Shown: in pieces, positions 1 through 8,728 of the stretch
Numbering within the stretch: position 1 is the stretch's first letter
Layout: each line of letters begins with the position of its first letter
DNA from: Rhodocyclaceae bacterium
GTDB lineage: Bacteria > Pseudomonadota > Gammaproteobacteria > Burkholderiales > Rhodocyclaceae
Assembly: GCA_023230455.1 (NCBI GenBank)
Contig: JALNXH010000005.1
Location: 62,001 to 126,000, forward strand
DNA: 64,000 nt
Direction: 5' to 3'
Position numbers and translations under genes: made by a program
The notes under the pieces: generated by a model
Seen by the model: the letters and a program-made list of their open reading frames with translations, nothing else
The model's database searches: none
Told to the model about the DNA's origin: nothing

Positions 1-1
1 C

Positions 2-367
2 TTGGATTACAGCCTGCTGGAGTCGTACAACATGGCTGCGGTACCGCGGTACAGGTCCATCTCTGCGTCGATGATCGACGGGGATTTCCTGTATTCGCTC
101 AAGCGGCGCGTGCCTTACATGGATGGTGGAATCAATGTTTTCAACAAGGCCACCATCGACTTCAATCCATTCTGCCCTCATATTGCCTGGGGCGAGGGCG
201 AGGACATCATGACCGCGAACATGCTCACGGCGTCCGGTGCCTTAATCGACTATTTCGACGATATTCTGTGTACCTCGTCTACTGTGAAGATTGCAGTGCT
301 AACTTCGCCCGTTGCCCTGTTCAAACAGAAGTTGAAGAAGGCGCTCGTGAGGCGCGGACTGTACTAG
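2..367 (+). CDS. C-terminal fragment of a GT-A fold (family 2-like) glycosyltransferase, cut by the window start
   Basis: The reading frame is open from the first bases, so the true start lies outside the window and only about 121 residues are visible. The fragment contains GGINVFNK followed by WGEGEDIM. This resembles the late GGxxx...WGEGED segment of family 2 glycosyltransferases, where the acidic ED pair lies near the acceptor site. The tail is basic (KQKLKKALVRRG) and could lie against the membrane. It is followed by four more glycosyltransferase genes on the same strand, so a role in surface polysaccharide assembly is inferred. The exact sugar cannot be judged. Confidence 0.5.
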   Translation: MDYSLLESYNMAAVPRYRSISASMIDGDFLYSLKRRVPYMDGGINVFNKATIDFNPFCPHIAWGEGEDIMTANMLTASGALIDYFDDILCTSSTVKIAVLTSPVALFKQKLKKALVRRGLY

Positions 368-452
368 CCTGCCGGCAAATGTGCCGCATCGTCATTGTCG
401 CGACTGCTGCTTGGTGTTAGTGATTTTCAAACTTTAAGAAAATTGTGTCCGT

Positions 453-1667
453 ATGAATGATCGTTCAGTCTTGCTGGTGTTTGATGAGGTGCCATATCCG
501 ATGACGAACGGCGGGCGGATAGATTCCTATTTTCACGCGAAATCATTGCGCGCCGTCGGATGCCACGTCTTCCTTCTGTTTGCGTACACTTTCCAGGCTG
601 AATTCGATGAATTCGTGAAGGTCGCGCCGGATATCTGCGACGGTTTCTTTGCGTTCCAGCGTAACAAGCGGCAGCTCAAGGATGTCTTCAGCGCCGTTCC
701 CTATATCGTCAAGAACCGGAAGCCCTCTTCAAAGGTGATTGAGGCGATTGGGCGGAAATTCTCCGGCGTCCGTTTCGATCTTGTCATCGAGGCCCAGCTA
801 AATGCGCACTTGTTGGCGTCGGAAGTTCACCAGATCCTATACCCCAATTCGGTATACCTTCACCGGATGCTTAACATCGAAACCACGCTGCTGGCATCGA
901 CGTTTCAGGCCTCGAAAATAGTCAGCCTCCGGAAGTGGTTCTTTGCCCTCGAAGCCCTCAAGATGTGGTTCTATGAGCGTAAAGTGTATGAGCAGTTCGA
1001 ACACATTGCTGCCATTTCTTCCTACGAGCAGAATTTGCTTGCGAAGAAATTTCCGGGGAAGAAAATATTCTGGCTGCCGCCGTTTTTCGATTTCGCACCC
1101 CGGACGGAATTGACGCCTGCCGAGATGGACGAATACGACGCCCTGCTGTCCCGGACGAAGGGCCGACCCGTAGCGTTGCTGACGGCCAACTTCTCGGGTG
1201 GAATGACGGTCAAACAGGTGCGGTGGTTTCTCAATGATGTTTTGCCGCTTGTGCGCAAGCTGGTACCCGATTTGTTGGTGGTCGTGGCCGGCCGCGAAGC
1301 CGCATCGCATTTCGAATCCGGCGAATCCGTGCTGGTAGTGAATAACTACGGTTCGGTCAAGCCGTTGATGAAGCTGTGTGGTGTATTAGTGGTCGCCACG
1401 ACCGGCCGTGGGGGCGTAAAGCTTAAACTCATGGAAGCGCTGGGATACAAGAAACCCATCATTTCCACCGTCAGCGGGGTGTTTGGCTCCGGTCTCGAAA
1501 AGGTGGTGCCTAATACAGATGATCCCCAGATGTTCGCGCAACTGTGTGCACGGGCTTTCGCCGATCCGGATTCGAGTAAGGTGACTCAGTCATTTTTCGA
1601 GTCCCGTTATAACTGCGAATCCAATGCACGTGAGATGCTGGACCGGGTGCTCGGCGCTGAGAGCTAA
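453..1667 (+). CDS. GT4-like (GT-B fold) glycosyltransferase
   Basis: A 404-residue protein. The N-terminus has a Rossmann-like strand followed by a glycine-rich sugar-polymer loop (PMTNGGRIDSY), typical of GT-B enzymes. The C-terminal half has KLKLMEALGYKKPII, matching the nucleotide-sugar-binding region of family GT4, where an E and following K contact the donor. It probably adds one sugar of a surface polysaccharide repeat unit at the cytoplasmic face. It lies 85 bases after the partial glycosyltransferase and only 7 bases before the next gene's ATG, so co-transcription is likely. Base composition is more AT-rich than the housekeeping genes further along. Donor and acceptor are not predictable. 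Confidence 0.75.
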   Translation: MNDRSVLLVFDEVPYPMTNGGRIDSYFHAKSLRAVGCHVFLLFAYTFQAEFDEFVKVAPDICDGFFAFQRNKRQLKDVFSAVPYIVKNRKPSSKVIEAIGRKFSGVRFDLVIEAQLNAHLLASEVHQILYPNSVYLHRMLNIETTLLASTFQASKIVSLRKWFFALEALKMWFYERKVYEQFEHIAAISSYEQNLLAKKFPGKKIFWLPPFFDFAPRTELTPAEMDEYDALLSRTKGRPVALLTANFSGGMTVKQVRWFLNDVLPLVRKLVPDLLVVVAGREAASHFESGESVLVVNNYGSVKPLMKLCGVLVVATTGRGGVKLKLMEALGYKKPIISTVSGVFGSGLEKVVPNTDDPQMFAQLCARAFADPDSSKVTQSFFESRYNCESNAREMLDRVLGAES

Positions 1668-1674
1668 GGTCACT

Positions 1675-2856
1675 ATGAAGCATATTCTCATCATTTCGAA
1701 CCTCTTCCCGCCGGCGGTCATCGGCGGGGCGGAGAAAATTGCAGCGCAACTTGCCCTGTTGCTGAAGTCGCGATACAAGGTGACCGTGCTCACGCTGAGT
1801 GGGAACGGGCAGGATGTGGTGGACAACTGGAATGGCATCAAGGTTTACCGTCTTGCCATCCGGAACTCGTATTATCCTTTTGCAGAGGCTTCACCGTCGG
1901 CCATGAGGAAGCTGCTATGGCACAGAAAGGACGCATGGAATCAGGACATGCGCGAGGTGCTGCGGCCTATTCTAGCGTCTGAGAAACCGGATATTGTCAA
2001 TACCCATAACCTGGCCGGCTTTTCGGTGTCTGCATGGGCAGCTGCTGATGAAGTGGGAGTGCCGGTGGTGCACACGATGCACGACTACTATCTCCTGTGC
2101 CCCAAATCGACGATGTTCTGCAAGGAGCGGAATTGCCAGTCGCAGTGTTGGGGTTGCCGCCTGCTGTCCGACAAGAAGATAAGCGCCAGTCAGCGGGTCA
2201 AGCATGTGGTAAGCGTGAGCAACTTCGTGCTGCAGCGCCACCTGAGCAACGGGTATTTCAAGAACGCCGCCCGCTCGGTCATTGCGAATGCACGGGATTT
2301 TCATCGTAAGCCGCCGGGTCCGGCCGTACCGGCTGGAGATTTGAAGTTCGGTTATATCGGCCGCATCTCCGAGAACAAAGGCGTCGAGAAACTCCTACAG
2401 GTTTTCAGAAAATGCTTCAGCCACCATAAGCTTTTCATTGCAGGGGCGGGTGAGCCCAGCTACGTGGAAATGCTCCAGAAGAAGTATGGGAGCAGCAACA
2501 TCGTATTCATGGGCTATGTGGATGCCAACACCTTCTTCGTCAGCATTGATATCAATATCGTCCCGTCACGCTGGAACGATCCCTTCCCAACGGTCGTGTT
2601 CGAATCCTTCTACCACTCGGTACCAGTGATCGGGAGTCGGCGCGGCGGCATTCCCGAAATGGTCGTGGATGGTGTGAATGGATTCTTATACGAACCGGAC
2701 GAGGACGGGGCGTTGGAGCGTGTCCTGGCGAAGGCGGTCTCGGATAGCCAGAGCTACCAGCGGCTTTCCGCGGGCGCGTACGAGTCGGGTGCGTACTACA
2801 GGACCGACCGGTTCTTTGCCCAATATGCAGAGGTGTTCGAGAGTCTGGCATGCTGA
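1675..2856 (+). CDS. GT4 family glycosyltransferase
   Basis: A 393-residue GT-B glycosyltransferase. I place the start at the ATG at 1675 rather than an upstream in-frame one, because MKHILIISNLFPP is the usual N-terminal strand and this avoids overlap with the gene before. The donor loop PPAVIGGAEK is near residue 15. HDYYLLCPK is followed by a cysteine-rich patch (C..C...C..C around residues 140-160), which recurs in a GT4 subgroup. The C-terminal half has GYIGRISENKGVEKLL and an E-x7-E type donor site within VFESFYHSVPVIGSRRGGIPE. The next gene starts inside its last codons (ATGCTGA), implying translational coupling. Sugar specificity is unknown. Confidence 0.82.
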   Translation: MKHILIISNLFPPAVIGGAEKIAAQLALLLKSRYKVTVLTLSGNGQDVVDNWNGIKVYRLAIRNSYYPFAEASPSAMRKLLWHRKDAWNQDMREVLRPILASEKPDIVNTHNLAGFSVSAWAAADEVGVPVVHTMHDYYLLCPKSTMFCKERNCQSQCWGCRLLSDKKISASQRVKHVVSVSNFVLQRHLSNGYFKNAARSVIANARDFHRKPPGPAVPAGDLKFGYIGRISENKGVEKLLQVFRKCFSHHKLFIAGAGEPSYVEMLQKKYGSSNIVFMGYVDANTFFVSIDINIVPSRWNDPFPTVVFESFYHSVPVIGSRRGGIPEMVVDGVNGFLYEPDEDGALERVLAKAVSDSQSYQRLSAGAYESGAYYRTDRFFAQYAEVFESLAC

Positions 2857-4250
2857 GCTTCGGAATCTGGATCTACGTCGACGTCCTGTTCCTGCTCCTA
2901 CAGCTGAGGATATGCCGTCAATTCTTTTCGGTCCAGAAGCGCCGCTTTGATTCCTTCAACACGCTAGGCATGGTGTTCAGCGCGGTTTTGTTCGTTGCGC
3001 CCATCGGCCTGTTTCCCGTCGGGCTGAGCTGGGTGTCGGAGCGCGACTCCGTTTTTCGCGATTTCTTCTGGCACTGGAAGATCCTTGGTGGAATGTCGTT
3101 CTGCGACATGTTGATTCTGGGCGCGTTTTGCGTGGTGATGGTGGTGTCGCGGCGGTATCTGTGTCGCAGGAGGTTCCTGGTTTTTTCCATCATTCCGCTG
3201 GCCGTGTTCCTGCTGGGTTGGTTGAGTCTAGTCAACGCGCCGCTACCCATTGATTTGAAGCTGGCACTCAATTCGACGCGCACCTTCATGCTTGTCGGAA
3301 TCGGCGCGACCCTCGCATACCGGCTGACGCAGCGTGTGGGCAAAGATTGGATACAGCCATATCTTATTTTCCTGGTGAAGGTTAACTCACTGTCGATGGC
3401 TTCGATGCTGCTTTTGGAACACGACGCCAAGGCCATGCGGTATTGGGCCTCCAGTATCGTGCAATCGCAAGGTGCTAGCACGGTGGCCATCATTGTCACG
3501 ACTTATTTGCTTTATTCGCAGTTGTTTGCCGATCTCCGGCCGCGTATGCGATGGGCACTCTACGGTTTCGTGCTTCTGATAGCTATCGGAGGTGCGGTAA
3601 AGGGATTGATTTTTGCGCTGATGCTATTGTTGGCCGGGCGCATTGCCATCGGAATTCCCTATGTGCGGGGCGCATCGGGTGTTCTGTTTAGGTCCCGCGT
3701 TTTCCTGTTTTCGATGGTTTTGCTGATGCCATCGGCCATCATCCTTGTGAATCAAGTTTTGTTCGGTATCAGCGCTATCGATACACGCAACTTTCAGATT
3801 CTCAATAGTATGAAGACACTCTACGAAGGTGGGCCGCTGTCGTCGCTATTCGGTATCGGCTGGCGGCAGTGGTATTTTGAATATTATGAATTTCCGTTCA
3901 TCGACCAAGGCGCGTGGACTGAAAACGAGCTGGTGGCTGAAGGCATGAAGAATTCCATCCAGATTATTCCGTATTCGCTCTTGCGAAGCGTTGGCGTTTT
4001 GGGTGTGCTGGTCGCGCTAATATTCCTATGGCGGTCGCACGGCCCGGTATACAAGCGCGAGAACAGGTCCAATGTGTGCAGGAATTTCTATCTAACATTC
4101 TTTCTCACATCCGAGATACTCACTATTCCGGACACCCTGCCAGAGGTCGCGCTGTTTTCGAGCGTGATGATATTTGCCTTGGCCTATGACAGGAAAGCCA
4201 AAATTCCGCGCGGCTACCCGACCCTGTCCGCTGGTACGGTCAAAGTATGA
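2850..4250 (+). CDS. Polytopic membrane protein, putative polysaccharide polymerase or O-antigen ligase-like
   Basis: A 466-residue, very hydrophobic protein with about ten or more predicted membrane segments. It has a larger hydrophilic loop around residues 310-370, before the last helices. That topology, one large external loop near the C-terminus among many helices, fits Wzy polymerases and WaaL/O-antigen ligases. These families share little sequence, and I see no residue signature to separate the two. It sits among glycosyltransferases and overlaps the preceding gene by 7 bases, so polymerisation or ligation of the repeat unit made here is the natural role. This is inference from topology and context. 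Confidence 0.6.
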   Translation: MLSFGIWIYVDVLFLLLQLRICRQFFSVQKRRFDSFNTLGMVFSAVLFVAPIGLFPVGLSWVSERDSVFRDFFWHWKILGGMSFCDMLILGAFCVVMVVSRRYLCRRRFLVFSIIPLAVFLLGWLSLVNAPLPIDLKLALNSTRTFMLVGIGATLAYRLTQRVGKDWIQPYLIFLVKVNSLSMASMLLLEHDAKAMRYWASSIVQSQGASTVAIIVTTYLLYSQLFADLRPRMRWALYGFVLLIAIGGAVKGLIFALMLLLAGRIAIGIPYVRGASGVLFRSRVFLFSMVLLMPSAIILVNQVLFGISAIDTRNFQILNSMKTLYEGGPLSSLFGIGWRQWYFEYYEFPFIDQGAWTENELVAEGMKNSIQIIPYSLLRSVGVLGVLVALIFLWRSHGPVYKRENRSNVCRNFYLTFFLTSEILTIPDTLPEVALFSSVMIFALAYDRKAKIPRGYPTLSAGTVKV

Positions 4251-4296
4251 CATTGTTACTTTTCAAGGTGCCCTGCGCCTTCTCTGATTATGAAAT

Positions 4297-5334
4297 ATGC
4301 ATGAAATAACTGTAAATACGCGGTCGGCTAGGGCCCAACTCACGGGGGTGCAACGCTACACACTGGAACTGCTGGCGCGCATGAATGACTTCGGCACCAT
4401 CTGCCCGACGCGGCCGATTCATGGGATGAAGGGGCATTTGTGGGAGCAGACGGTATTGCCGGCCCGGCTGAGCGGCTCGCTTCTGTGGAGCCCCGCCAAT
4501 AGTGGGCCGCTGGCCGTGACGCGGCAGGTCCTGACGATCCACGACATGACTTTCTTCGACCATCCGGAATGGATGGGAAGGAAGTTCGGGCAGTGGTATC
4601 GGTTTCTGACGCCGCGACTAGCCAGCCGGGTGCAACACATCATCACCGTATCCGAATTCACCAAACAGCGGATCCTCGCGCACTGCCCGGTTGCATCGGA
4701 GAAGGTCAGCGTTGTCCACAACGGGGTTAGCGCCACCTTCAGGCCGATGGACAAAGAAAGCATCCGCGCGGTACAACTACAGTTGCAGTTGCCGAGTTCA
4801 CGTTATGTTCTGGCACTCGGCTCGGTGGAGCCACGCAAGAATGTATTCAGGCTATTGAAGGCATGGGCGGAAGTCCAATCGTCACTGCCAGATGACATCT
4901 GGCTCGTGATTGCAGGAGGTAAGGGTAGCAAGCGCATATTCGGCGAATCGGCGACTTTCGAACTGCCGCCACGGGTGCATGTTACCGGACATGTGCCAGA
5001 TGATGCGCTGCCGGCGCTCTATTCCGGCGCCTTGTGCTCTGCATACGTTTCTATGTATGAAGGCTTTGGGCTTCCCGTCCTGGAAGCCATGGCATCAGGG
5101 ACGCCCACGCTCACATCTACGACGACGTCCCTGCCAGAAGTGGGTGGCGAAGCGGTTCTCACTGTTGATCCTAATTCTGTCGAGGGAATTGGAAGAGGCC
5201 TAAAGACGCTGCTGGAAAATGCAGAACTACGGGCACAACTCAGATCTTGCGGTATCGAGCGATCCGCGCAGTTCAGCTGGGACAGGGCCGCCAAGGCAAC
5301 CTGGGATATTTTGATGAAAGAGGCGCGGCGGTGA
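4297..5334 (+). CDS. GT4 family glycosyltransferase (mannosyltransferase-like)
   Basis: A 345-residue GT-B enzyme. The N-terminus has TGVQRYTLELL, the glycine-containing loop typical of GT4 mannosyl/rhamnosyl transferases. Mid-protein ITVSEFTKQRIL is the common hinge motif. The C-terminal donor site reads YEGFGLPVLEAMASGTP, a canonical E-x7-E element, followed by a later LPEVGGEA motif. Its stop overlaps the GTG start of the next glycosyltransferase (GTGA, bases 5331-5334). It is 46 bases after the polymerase-like gene. It likely transfers a hexose such as mannose in the same polysaccharide pathway. The donor is an inference from family resemblance. Confidence 0.82.
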   Translation: MHEITVNTRSARAQLTGVQRYTLELLARMNDFGTICPTRPIHGMKGHLWEQTVLPARLSGSLLWSPANSGPLAVTRQVLTIHDMTFFDHPEWMGRKFGQWYRFLTPRLASRVQHIITVSEFTKQRILAHCPVASEKVSVVHNGVSATFRPMDKESIRAVQLQLQLPSSRYVLALGSVEPRKNVFRLLKAWAEVQSSLPDDIWLVIAGGKGSKRIFGESATFELPPRVHVTGHVPDDALPALYSGALCSAYVSMYEGFGLPVLEAMASGTPTLTSTTTSLPEVGGEAVLTVDPNSVEGIGRGLKTLLENAELRAQLRSCGIERSAQFSWDRAAKATWDILMKEARR

Positions 5335-6476
5335 AAATCGCTATAGTTCATGAATGGTTGGTTACGTACGCGGGGTCTGAACGCGTGCTGGAGCAAATGC
5401 TTGCTTGCTTTCCGGATGCGGACTTATTCAGTCTGGTAGATTTTTTACCTAGCAACGAGCGAGGATTCATCAAGAACAAGTCGGTTAAGACGTCTTTCAT
5501 CCAGAAGCTTCCTGGAGCCAGAAATAAACATCGGAATTATCTTCCATTGATGCCGCTGGCTATCGAGCAGTTTGATCTGTCTGGGTACGATCTGATTATT
5601 TCAAGTTCCCACGCGGTCGCCAAAGGGGTGCTCGTAGGTCCCGATCAGTTACATATCTGCATGTGCTACTCGCCCATCCGCTACGCGTGGGATTTGCAGC
5701 ATCAATACTTGAGTGAATCCAATCTTGAGACGGGACTTAAGAGTTGGCTAGCTCGGTGGATGTTGCACAAGATTCGTTTGTGGGATTGTCGAACAGCTAA
5801 TGGAGTTGATCGATTTATTGGAATTTCCCATTTCATTGCGAGGCGCATAGAGAAAGTATATCGACGTGATGCGACGGTTATCTACCCCCCTGTCGATGTA
5901 TCTGGGTTTGCCTACCGGGCCGAGAAGGAAGACTTCTATCTCACTGCGTCGCGTATGGTGCCCTACAAAAGGATGCCAATGATTGTCGAGGCCTTTTCTG
6001 CCATGCCTGACAAACGTCTTGTGGTAATCGGCGAGGGGCCCGAGTTTGATAAGTGCAAGGCTGTTGCGGGGCCGAACGTTCAGTTGATGGGGTGGCAACC
6101 ATTCGATGTTTTAAAGGACCATATGCAACGGGCCAAGGCGTTTGTTTTTGCCGCTGAAGAAGATTTCGGAATCACGCCGCTTGAGGCACAGGCCTGCGGC
6201 ACTCCGGTGATTGCTTTCGGTAAGGGGGCTGTATTGGAAACGATACGCGGCATAGGTGGCGACAACCCCACCGGAGTATTCTTTCCAGAGCAGACCCCAC
6301 AAGCTGTTATCGAGGCGGTTGGGGTGTTTGAATTACAACAGGCAAACATTGCACCGCAAGCGTGCAGGGAGAATGCATTGCGTTTTTCACCAGAGCGGTT
6401 TCAACGTGAGTTTGTTGACCTTGTCGATCAGGAATGGGACCGGTTTTCTGAGCATCGTCGACAAGGTGTCATGTAG
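5331..6476 (+). CDS. GT4 family glycosyltransferase, WbaZ-like
   Basis: A 381-residue glycosyltransferase starting at a GTG that overlaps the previous stop codon by four bases. This start leaves the standard N-terminus KIAIVHEWLVTYAGSERVLE. The motif CYSPIRYAWDL and the donor site AEEDFGITPLEAQACGTPVIA match the WbaZ-like group of GDP-mannose-dependent transferases. Family membership is clear; the specific linkage is not. It is the last plus-strand gene of the polysaccharide cluster and converges with the wbaP-like gene 28 bases away. Codon use is noticeably more AT-rich than in the genes after 9.3 kb, consistent with lateral acquisition of the cluster. Confidence 0.85.
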   Translation: MKIAIVHEWLVTYAGSERVLEQMLACFPDADLFSLVDFLPSNERGFIKNKSVKTSFIQKLPGARNKHRNYLPLMPLAIEQFDLSGYDLIISSSHAVAKGVLVGPDQLHICMCYSPIRYAWDLQHQYLSESNLETGLKSWLARWMLHKIRLWDCRTANGVDRFIGISHFIARRIEKVYRRDATVIYPPVDVSGFAYRAEKEDFYLTASRMVPYKRMPMIVEAFSAMPDKRLVVIGEGPEFDKCKAVAGPNVQLMGWQPFDVLKDHMQRAKAFVFAAEEDFGITPLEAQACGTPVIAFGKGAVLETIRGIGGDNPTGVFFPEQTPQAVIEAVGVFELQQANIAPQACRENALRFSPERFQREFVDLVDQEWDRFSEHRRQGVM

Positions 6477-6503
6477 GCATGCAGCCGAAAGCATTGCAAG
6501 CGA

Positions 6504-7745
6504 TCAATATGCTCCGCGTTTGTTGAAAACTACGTCGACGGTCTTGAAAAGTATCGCGATGTCGTACCATAACGACCAGTTTTGCACATACCAAGCATCC
6601 AGACTCACCCGCTCGGCGTAGCTGGTGTCGTTGCGTCCACTCACTTGCCATAGGCCTGTTACGCCCGGCAATACCTGTAGATAAAGATTGGTGTAGTCGC
6701 CGTAGCGTTCCAGTTCGGCGGTGACGATGGGGCGGGGGCCGACCAAGCTCATTTCGCCTTTGATCACATTAATGAGCTGGGGCAGTTCGTCGAGGCTGGT
6801 CTTGCGCAGAAAGTGGCCTACCGGGGTGATGCGCGGATCATTCTTCAGCTTGAAGTCTTTATCCCATTCTGCTTTGGCGATGGGGTCGTTCTCAAGCAGT
6901 TCTTTGAGGACTTTGTCTGCATCCTGCCGCATGGAGCGGAACTTTAGACACTTGAACGATTGTCCATTACGGCCAACACGAGGATGGCCGTAAAAGGCGG
7001 TGCCACCGCTGCGGCGGATTTGGTATGACAGCATAAGGAAGAGTGGCGTTAGCAGGGTTAATAGCAGGCTGGCTGTTACCAAGTCGAATGCTCGCTTGAT
7101 CCACTGGTACCCGCGCCGCGAAAGATTGTTTCGCACTGTGAGGAAGAGCACTTCGTGACTGAAGAAGTGCGAAAGCTGGGTGCCGAAAAGCGGTAGGCCA
7201 CGGATGGAGGGGATGATGTGGATGTTGGTGTGGGCTGCGAGCAGGCGCTGGATAAGGGTTTGGTTCTCGGGGGCGGTGAGGGAATCGAGGGCGAGGATGA
7301 TCTGGGGGTTGCCTAGGTCGGTGAGGAGGGTTTCGATGAATTGGGTTCCATCGAAGATGGGGAAGGTTTTGGGGCCGATGTGGATTGCCGCGTCGGCTGG
7401 CGCCTCCTCGCAATGACGGGCGGAGGAATGGATTGCCGCACCTTCGGCTCGCAATGACGATGCCTCGCAATGACGAGCAATATTGACGAACCCGAGTATG
7501 TGGTAGCCCATGCCGCGTTCGCTCTTGATGGCGAGGTAGGCGTCGCGGGCGTTTTCGCCGGTGCCGATGATGACGGTGGGGCGTTGCCAGAGGCCGAGGT
7601 CGTCGAGCAATAGTCTGACGCCGGAGCGTCCAAGCGGGATAAGGGTTAGGTTGAGCGCCCAGGCGATGAGTTGGCTGCTGCGCCCGGCGTCGAGGCCGGC
7701 GACAAAGGAGGTGGCAGCGGAGACCATGAACATGGTGGCGAGCAC
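6504..7745 (-). CDS. wbaP: Undecaprenyl-phosphate sugar phosphotransferase, WbaP-like, 5' part lost to an in-frame stop
   Basis: The C-terminal 200 residues are a complete bacterial sugar transferase domain. It has one hydrophobic helix, then KCLKFRSM, SLDELPQL and SLVGPRP, and it ends near the RGAY tail usual for WbaP. WbaP moves hexose-1-phosphate onto undecaprenyl phosphate to start polysaccharide synthesis. Before it lies a CoA-binding-like Rossmann domain (VIIGTGENARDAY). A block of about 35 residues translated from tandem short repeats (ARHCEAS..., RHCEEAPADAAIH) is inserted just after GFVN. Upstream, the same frame is closed by TAA at 7797-7799, and the WbaP membrane helices continue beyond it to about 7991. 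The only in-frame starts left (GTG at 7745, then ATG) would give a protein lacking the first helices. It is probably a pseudogene or two-piece gene unless read through. Confidence 0.8.
   Translation of the reverse strand: MLATMFMVSAATSFVAGLDAGRSSQLIAWALNLTLIPLGRSGVRLLLDDLGLWQRPTVIIGTGENARDAYLAIKSERGMGYHILGFVNIARHCEASSLRAEGAAIHSSARHCEEAPADAAIHIGPKTFPIFDGTQFIETLLTDLGNPQIILALDSLTAPENQTLIQRLLAAHTNIHIIPSIRGLPLFGTQLSHFFSHEVLFLTVRNNLSRRGYQWIKRAFDLVTASLLLTLLTPLFLMLSYQIRRSGGTAFYGHPRVGRNGQSFKCLKFRSMRQDADKVLKELLENDPIAKAEWDKDFKLKNDPRITPVGHFLRKTSLDELPQLINVIKGEMSLVGPRPIVTAELERYGDYTNLYLQVLPGVTGLWQVSGRNDTSYAERVSLDAWYVQNWSLWYDIAILFKTVDVVFNKRGAY
7381..7481. repeat. Tandem short palindromic repeats inside wbaP
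   Basis: Two copies begin TGGATTGC and end CTCGCAATGACG (about 7381-7419 and 7429-7459). A third partial copy (CTCGCAATGACG, 7464 onward) follows. The ends ATTGC...GCAAT are inverted, so each unit can fold. The block length keeps the wbaP frame open and adds about 35 residues. The same unit occurs at 8018-8053 and, in another variant, around 9226-9283. Short repeats of this general form are scattered through many proteobacterial genomes; how they move is unclear. Confidence 0.75.
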
Positions 7746-7796
7746 GCGGACGATGTCGTGTAGTTCGTCCCAGAAGGGACGGCGACGGGCGTAGTG

Positions 7797-8690
7797 TTAG
7801 AGCAGCAGCCAGAACCAGCCGATGGTGAGGACAATTACGCCACCGTGGCTGATAATCGTAGCGCGGTCTAGGCGGCTCCAGCGGTTGATGTCGTCGGCTT
7901 CCGGCCACGCCAGGGCCAAGAGGGTGCCGAGCAGGATTAGGGTGTCAACGCCGGCGAGAGTGAGTTTTTCGAGCCAGGGGTGGGTGGGGAAGATGGGGAT
8001 TTGGGGCGTGGTCGACGTGGATTGCTTCGTCGGCTTTGCCTCCTCGCAATGATGGGGAGGGTTGGACTGATGACCGCTAGCAATGACAGCCCGGCGATGG
8101 CGGTAGTAAGTGACGAGGATGGCGGCGGTCAGGCTGGCGAGGATACTGCCGACAAGGCTCAGCAGCAGGGTGAAGAGAGTATGGCTGGTTTGGCTCTGCT
8201 GTTTTTCAAAGACGGTACGGGGGCGGGGTGCGCCGGAAGGGTAGCAGGCGACCTTGGTTTGGTCGTGCTTCAGGGCAGCCTGGCGTTCGCTTTCGCGGCA
8301 GATTATGAGGGCGATATCAGGGGTGTTGTCGGCTTGCACTGCGTTATAGGTGACGATGCCGTTAGCCATGCGTGCGGAGGGCACGGAAAGCGGGGTTTCT
8401 TCGAAGCGGCTGCGTAGTTCTGGCGAGAGATTTTTGATGCAGGTTTGGTTGAGGGGGCGGCAATCGCGGCAGCCGGTGGCGAACGCTTCGGTGATGGCGG
8501 TAGCGGCAGCTTCGCAGGCGATTTTGTCTTGTCGGCCATTGAGCAGAAATTCAATCTGCATTCCGCTGCCAGCTTCCACCACCACATGGGGGTAATAAAG
8601 GGTGGGGCGGGGCAGCACCATCAGCCCGAGGGCGATGAATGCCAGGGCAATGAGGATGGCAAGGCTACGGCGAGGACGCTTGTTTTTCAT
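7797..8690 (-). CDS. Chimeric ORF: unknown two-TM protein joined through a repeat to the WbaP N-terminal helices
   Basis: A 297-residue ORF with a visible join. Residues 1-205 have an N-terminal membrane helix (about 10-28), a periplasmic stretch with several cysteines (in CEAAAT, CRDC, TCIKNL, ICRES, ACYPSG) and a second helix near 165-195. That gives a TM-periplasm-TM layout. I do not recognise the family. After YYRHRR comes a repeat-derived peptide (HHCEEAKPTKQS). The last 64 residues then look like the first membrane segments of WbaP and end at TAA in WFWLLL. The following untranslated codons read HYARRRPFWDEL, a hallmark WbaP motif in the same frame. So a separate upstream gene, a repeat and the broken start of wbaP now form one ORF. 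Confidence 0.5.
   Translation of the reverse strand: MKNKRPRRSLAILIALAFIALGLMVLPRPTLYYPHVVVEAGSGMQIEFLLNGRQDKIACEAAATAITEAFATGCRDCRPLNQTCIKNLSPELRSRFEETPLSVPSARMANGIVTYNAVQADNTPDIALIICRESERQAALKHDQTKVACYPSGAPRPRTVFEKQQSQTSHTLFTLLLSLVGSILASLTAAILVTYYRHRRAVIASGHQSNPPHHCEEAKPTKQSTSTTPQIPIFPTHPWLEKLTLAGVDTLILLGTLLALAWPEADDINRWSRLDRATIISHGGVIVLTIGWFWLLL
8018..8053. repeat. Short palindromic repeat inside the chimeric ORF
   Basis: One copy of the TGGATTGC...CTCGCAATGA unit, with inner TTCGTCGG and TTTGCCTCC segments. It matches the outer parts of the copies inside wbaP at 7381-7481. It lies exactly at the junction between the unknown two-TM protein and the WbaP N-terminal helices, and it is translated in frame. 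Confidence 0.75.
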
Positions 8691-8728
8691 CTGGGTGCTT
8701 TAAATGAGTAGTGCAGGGCTGTCGGCGC

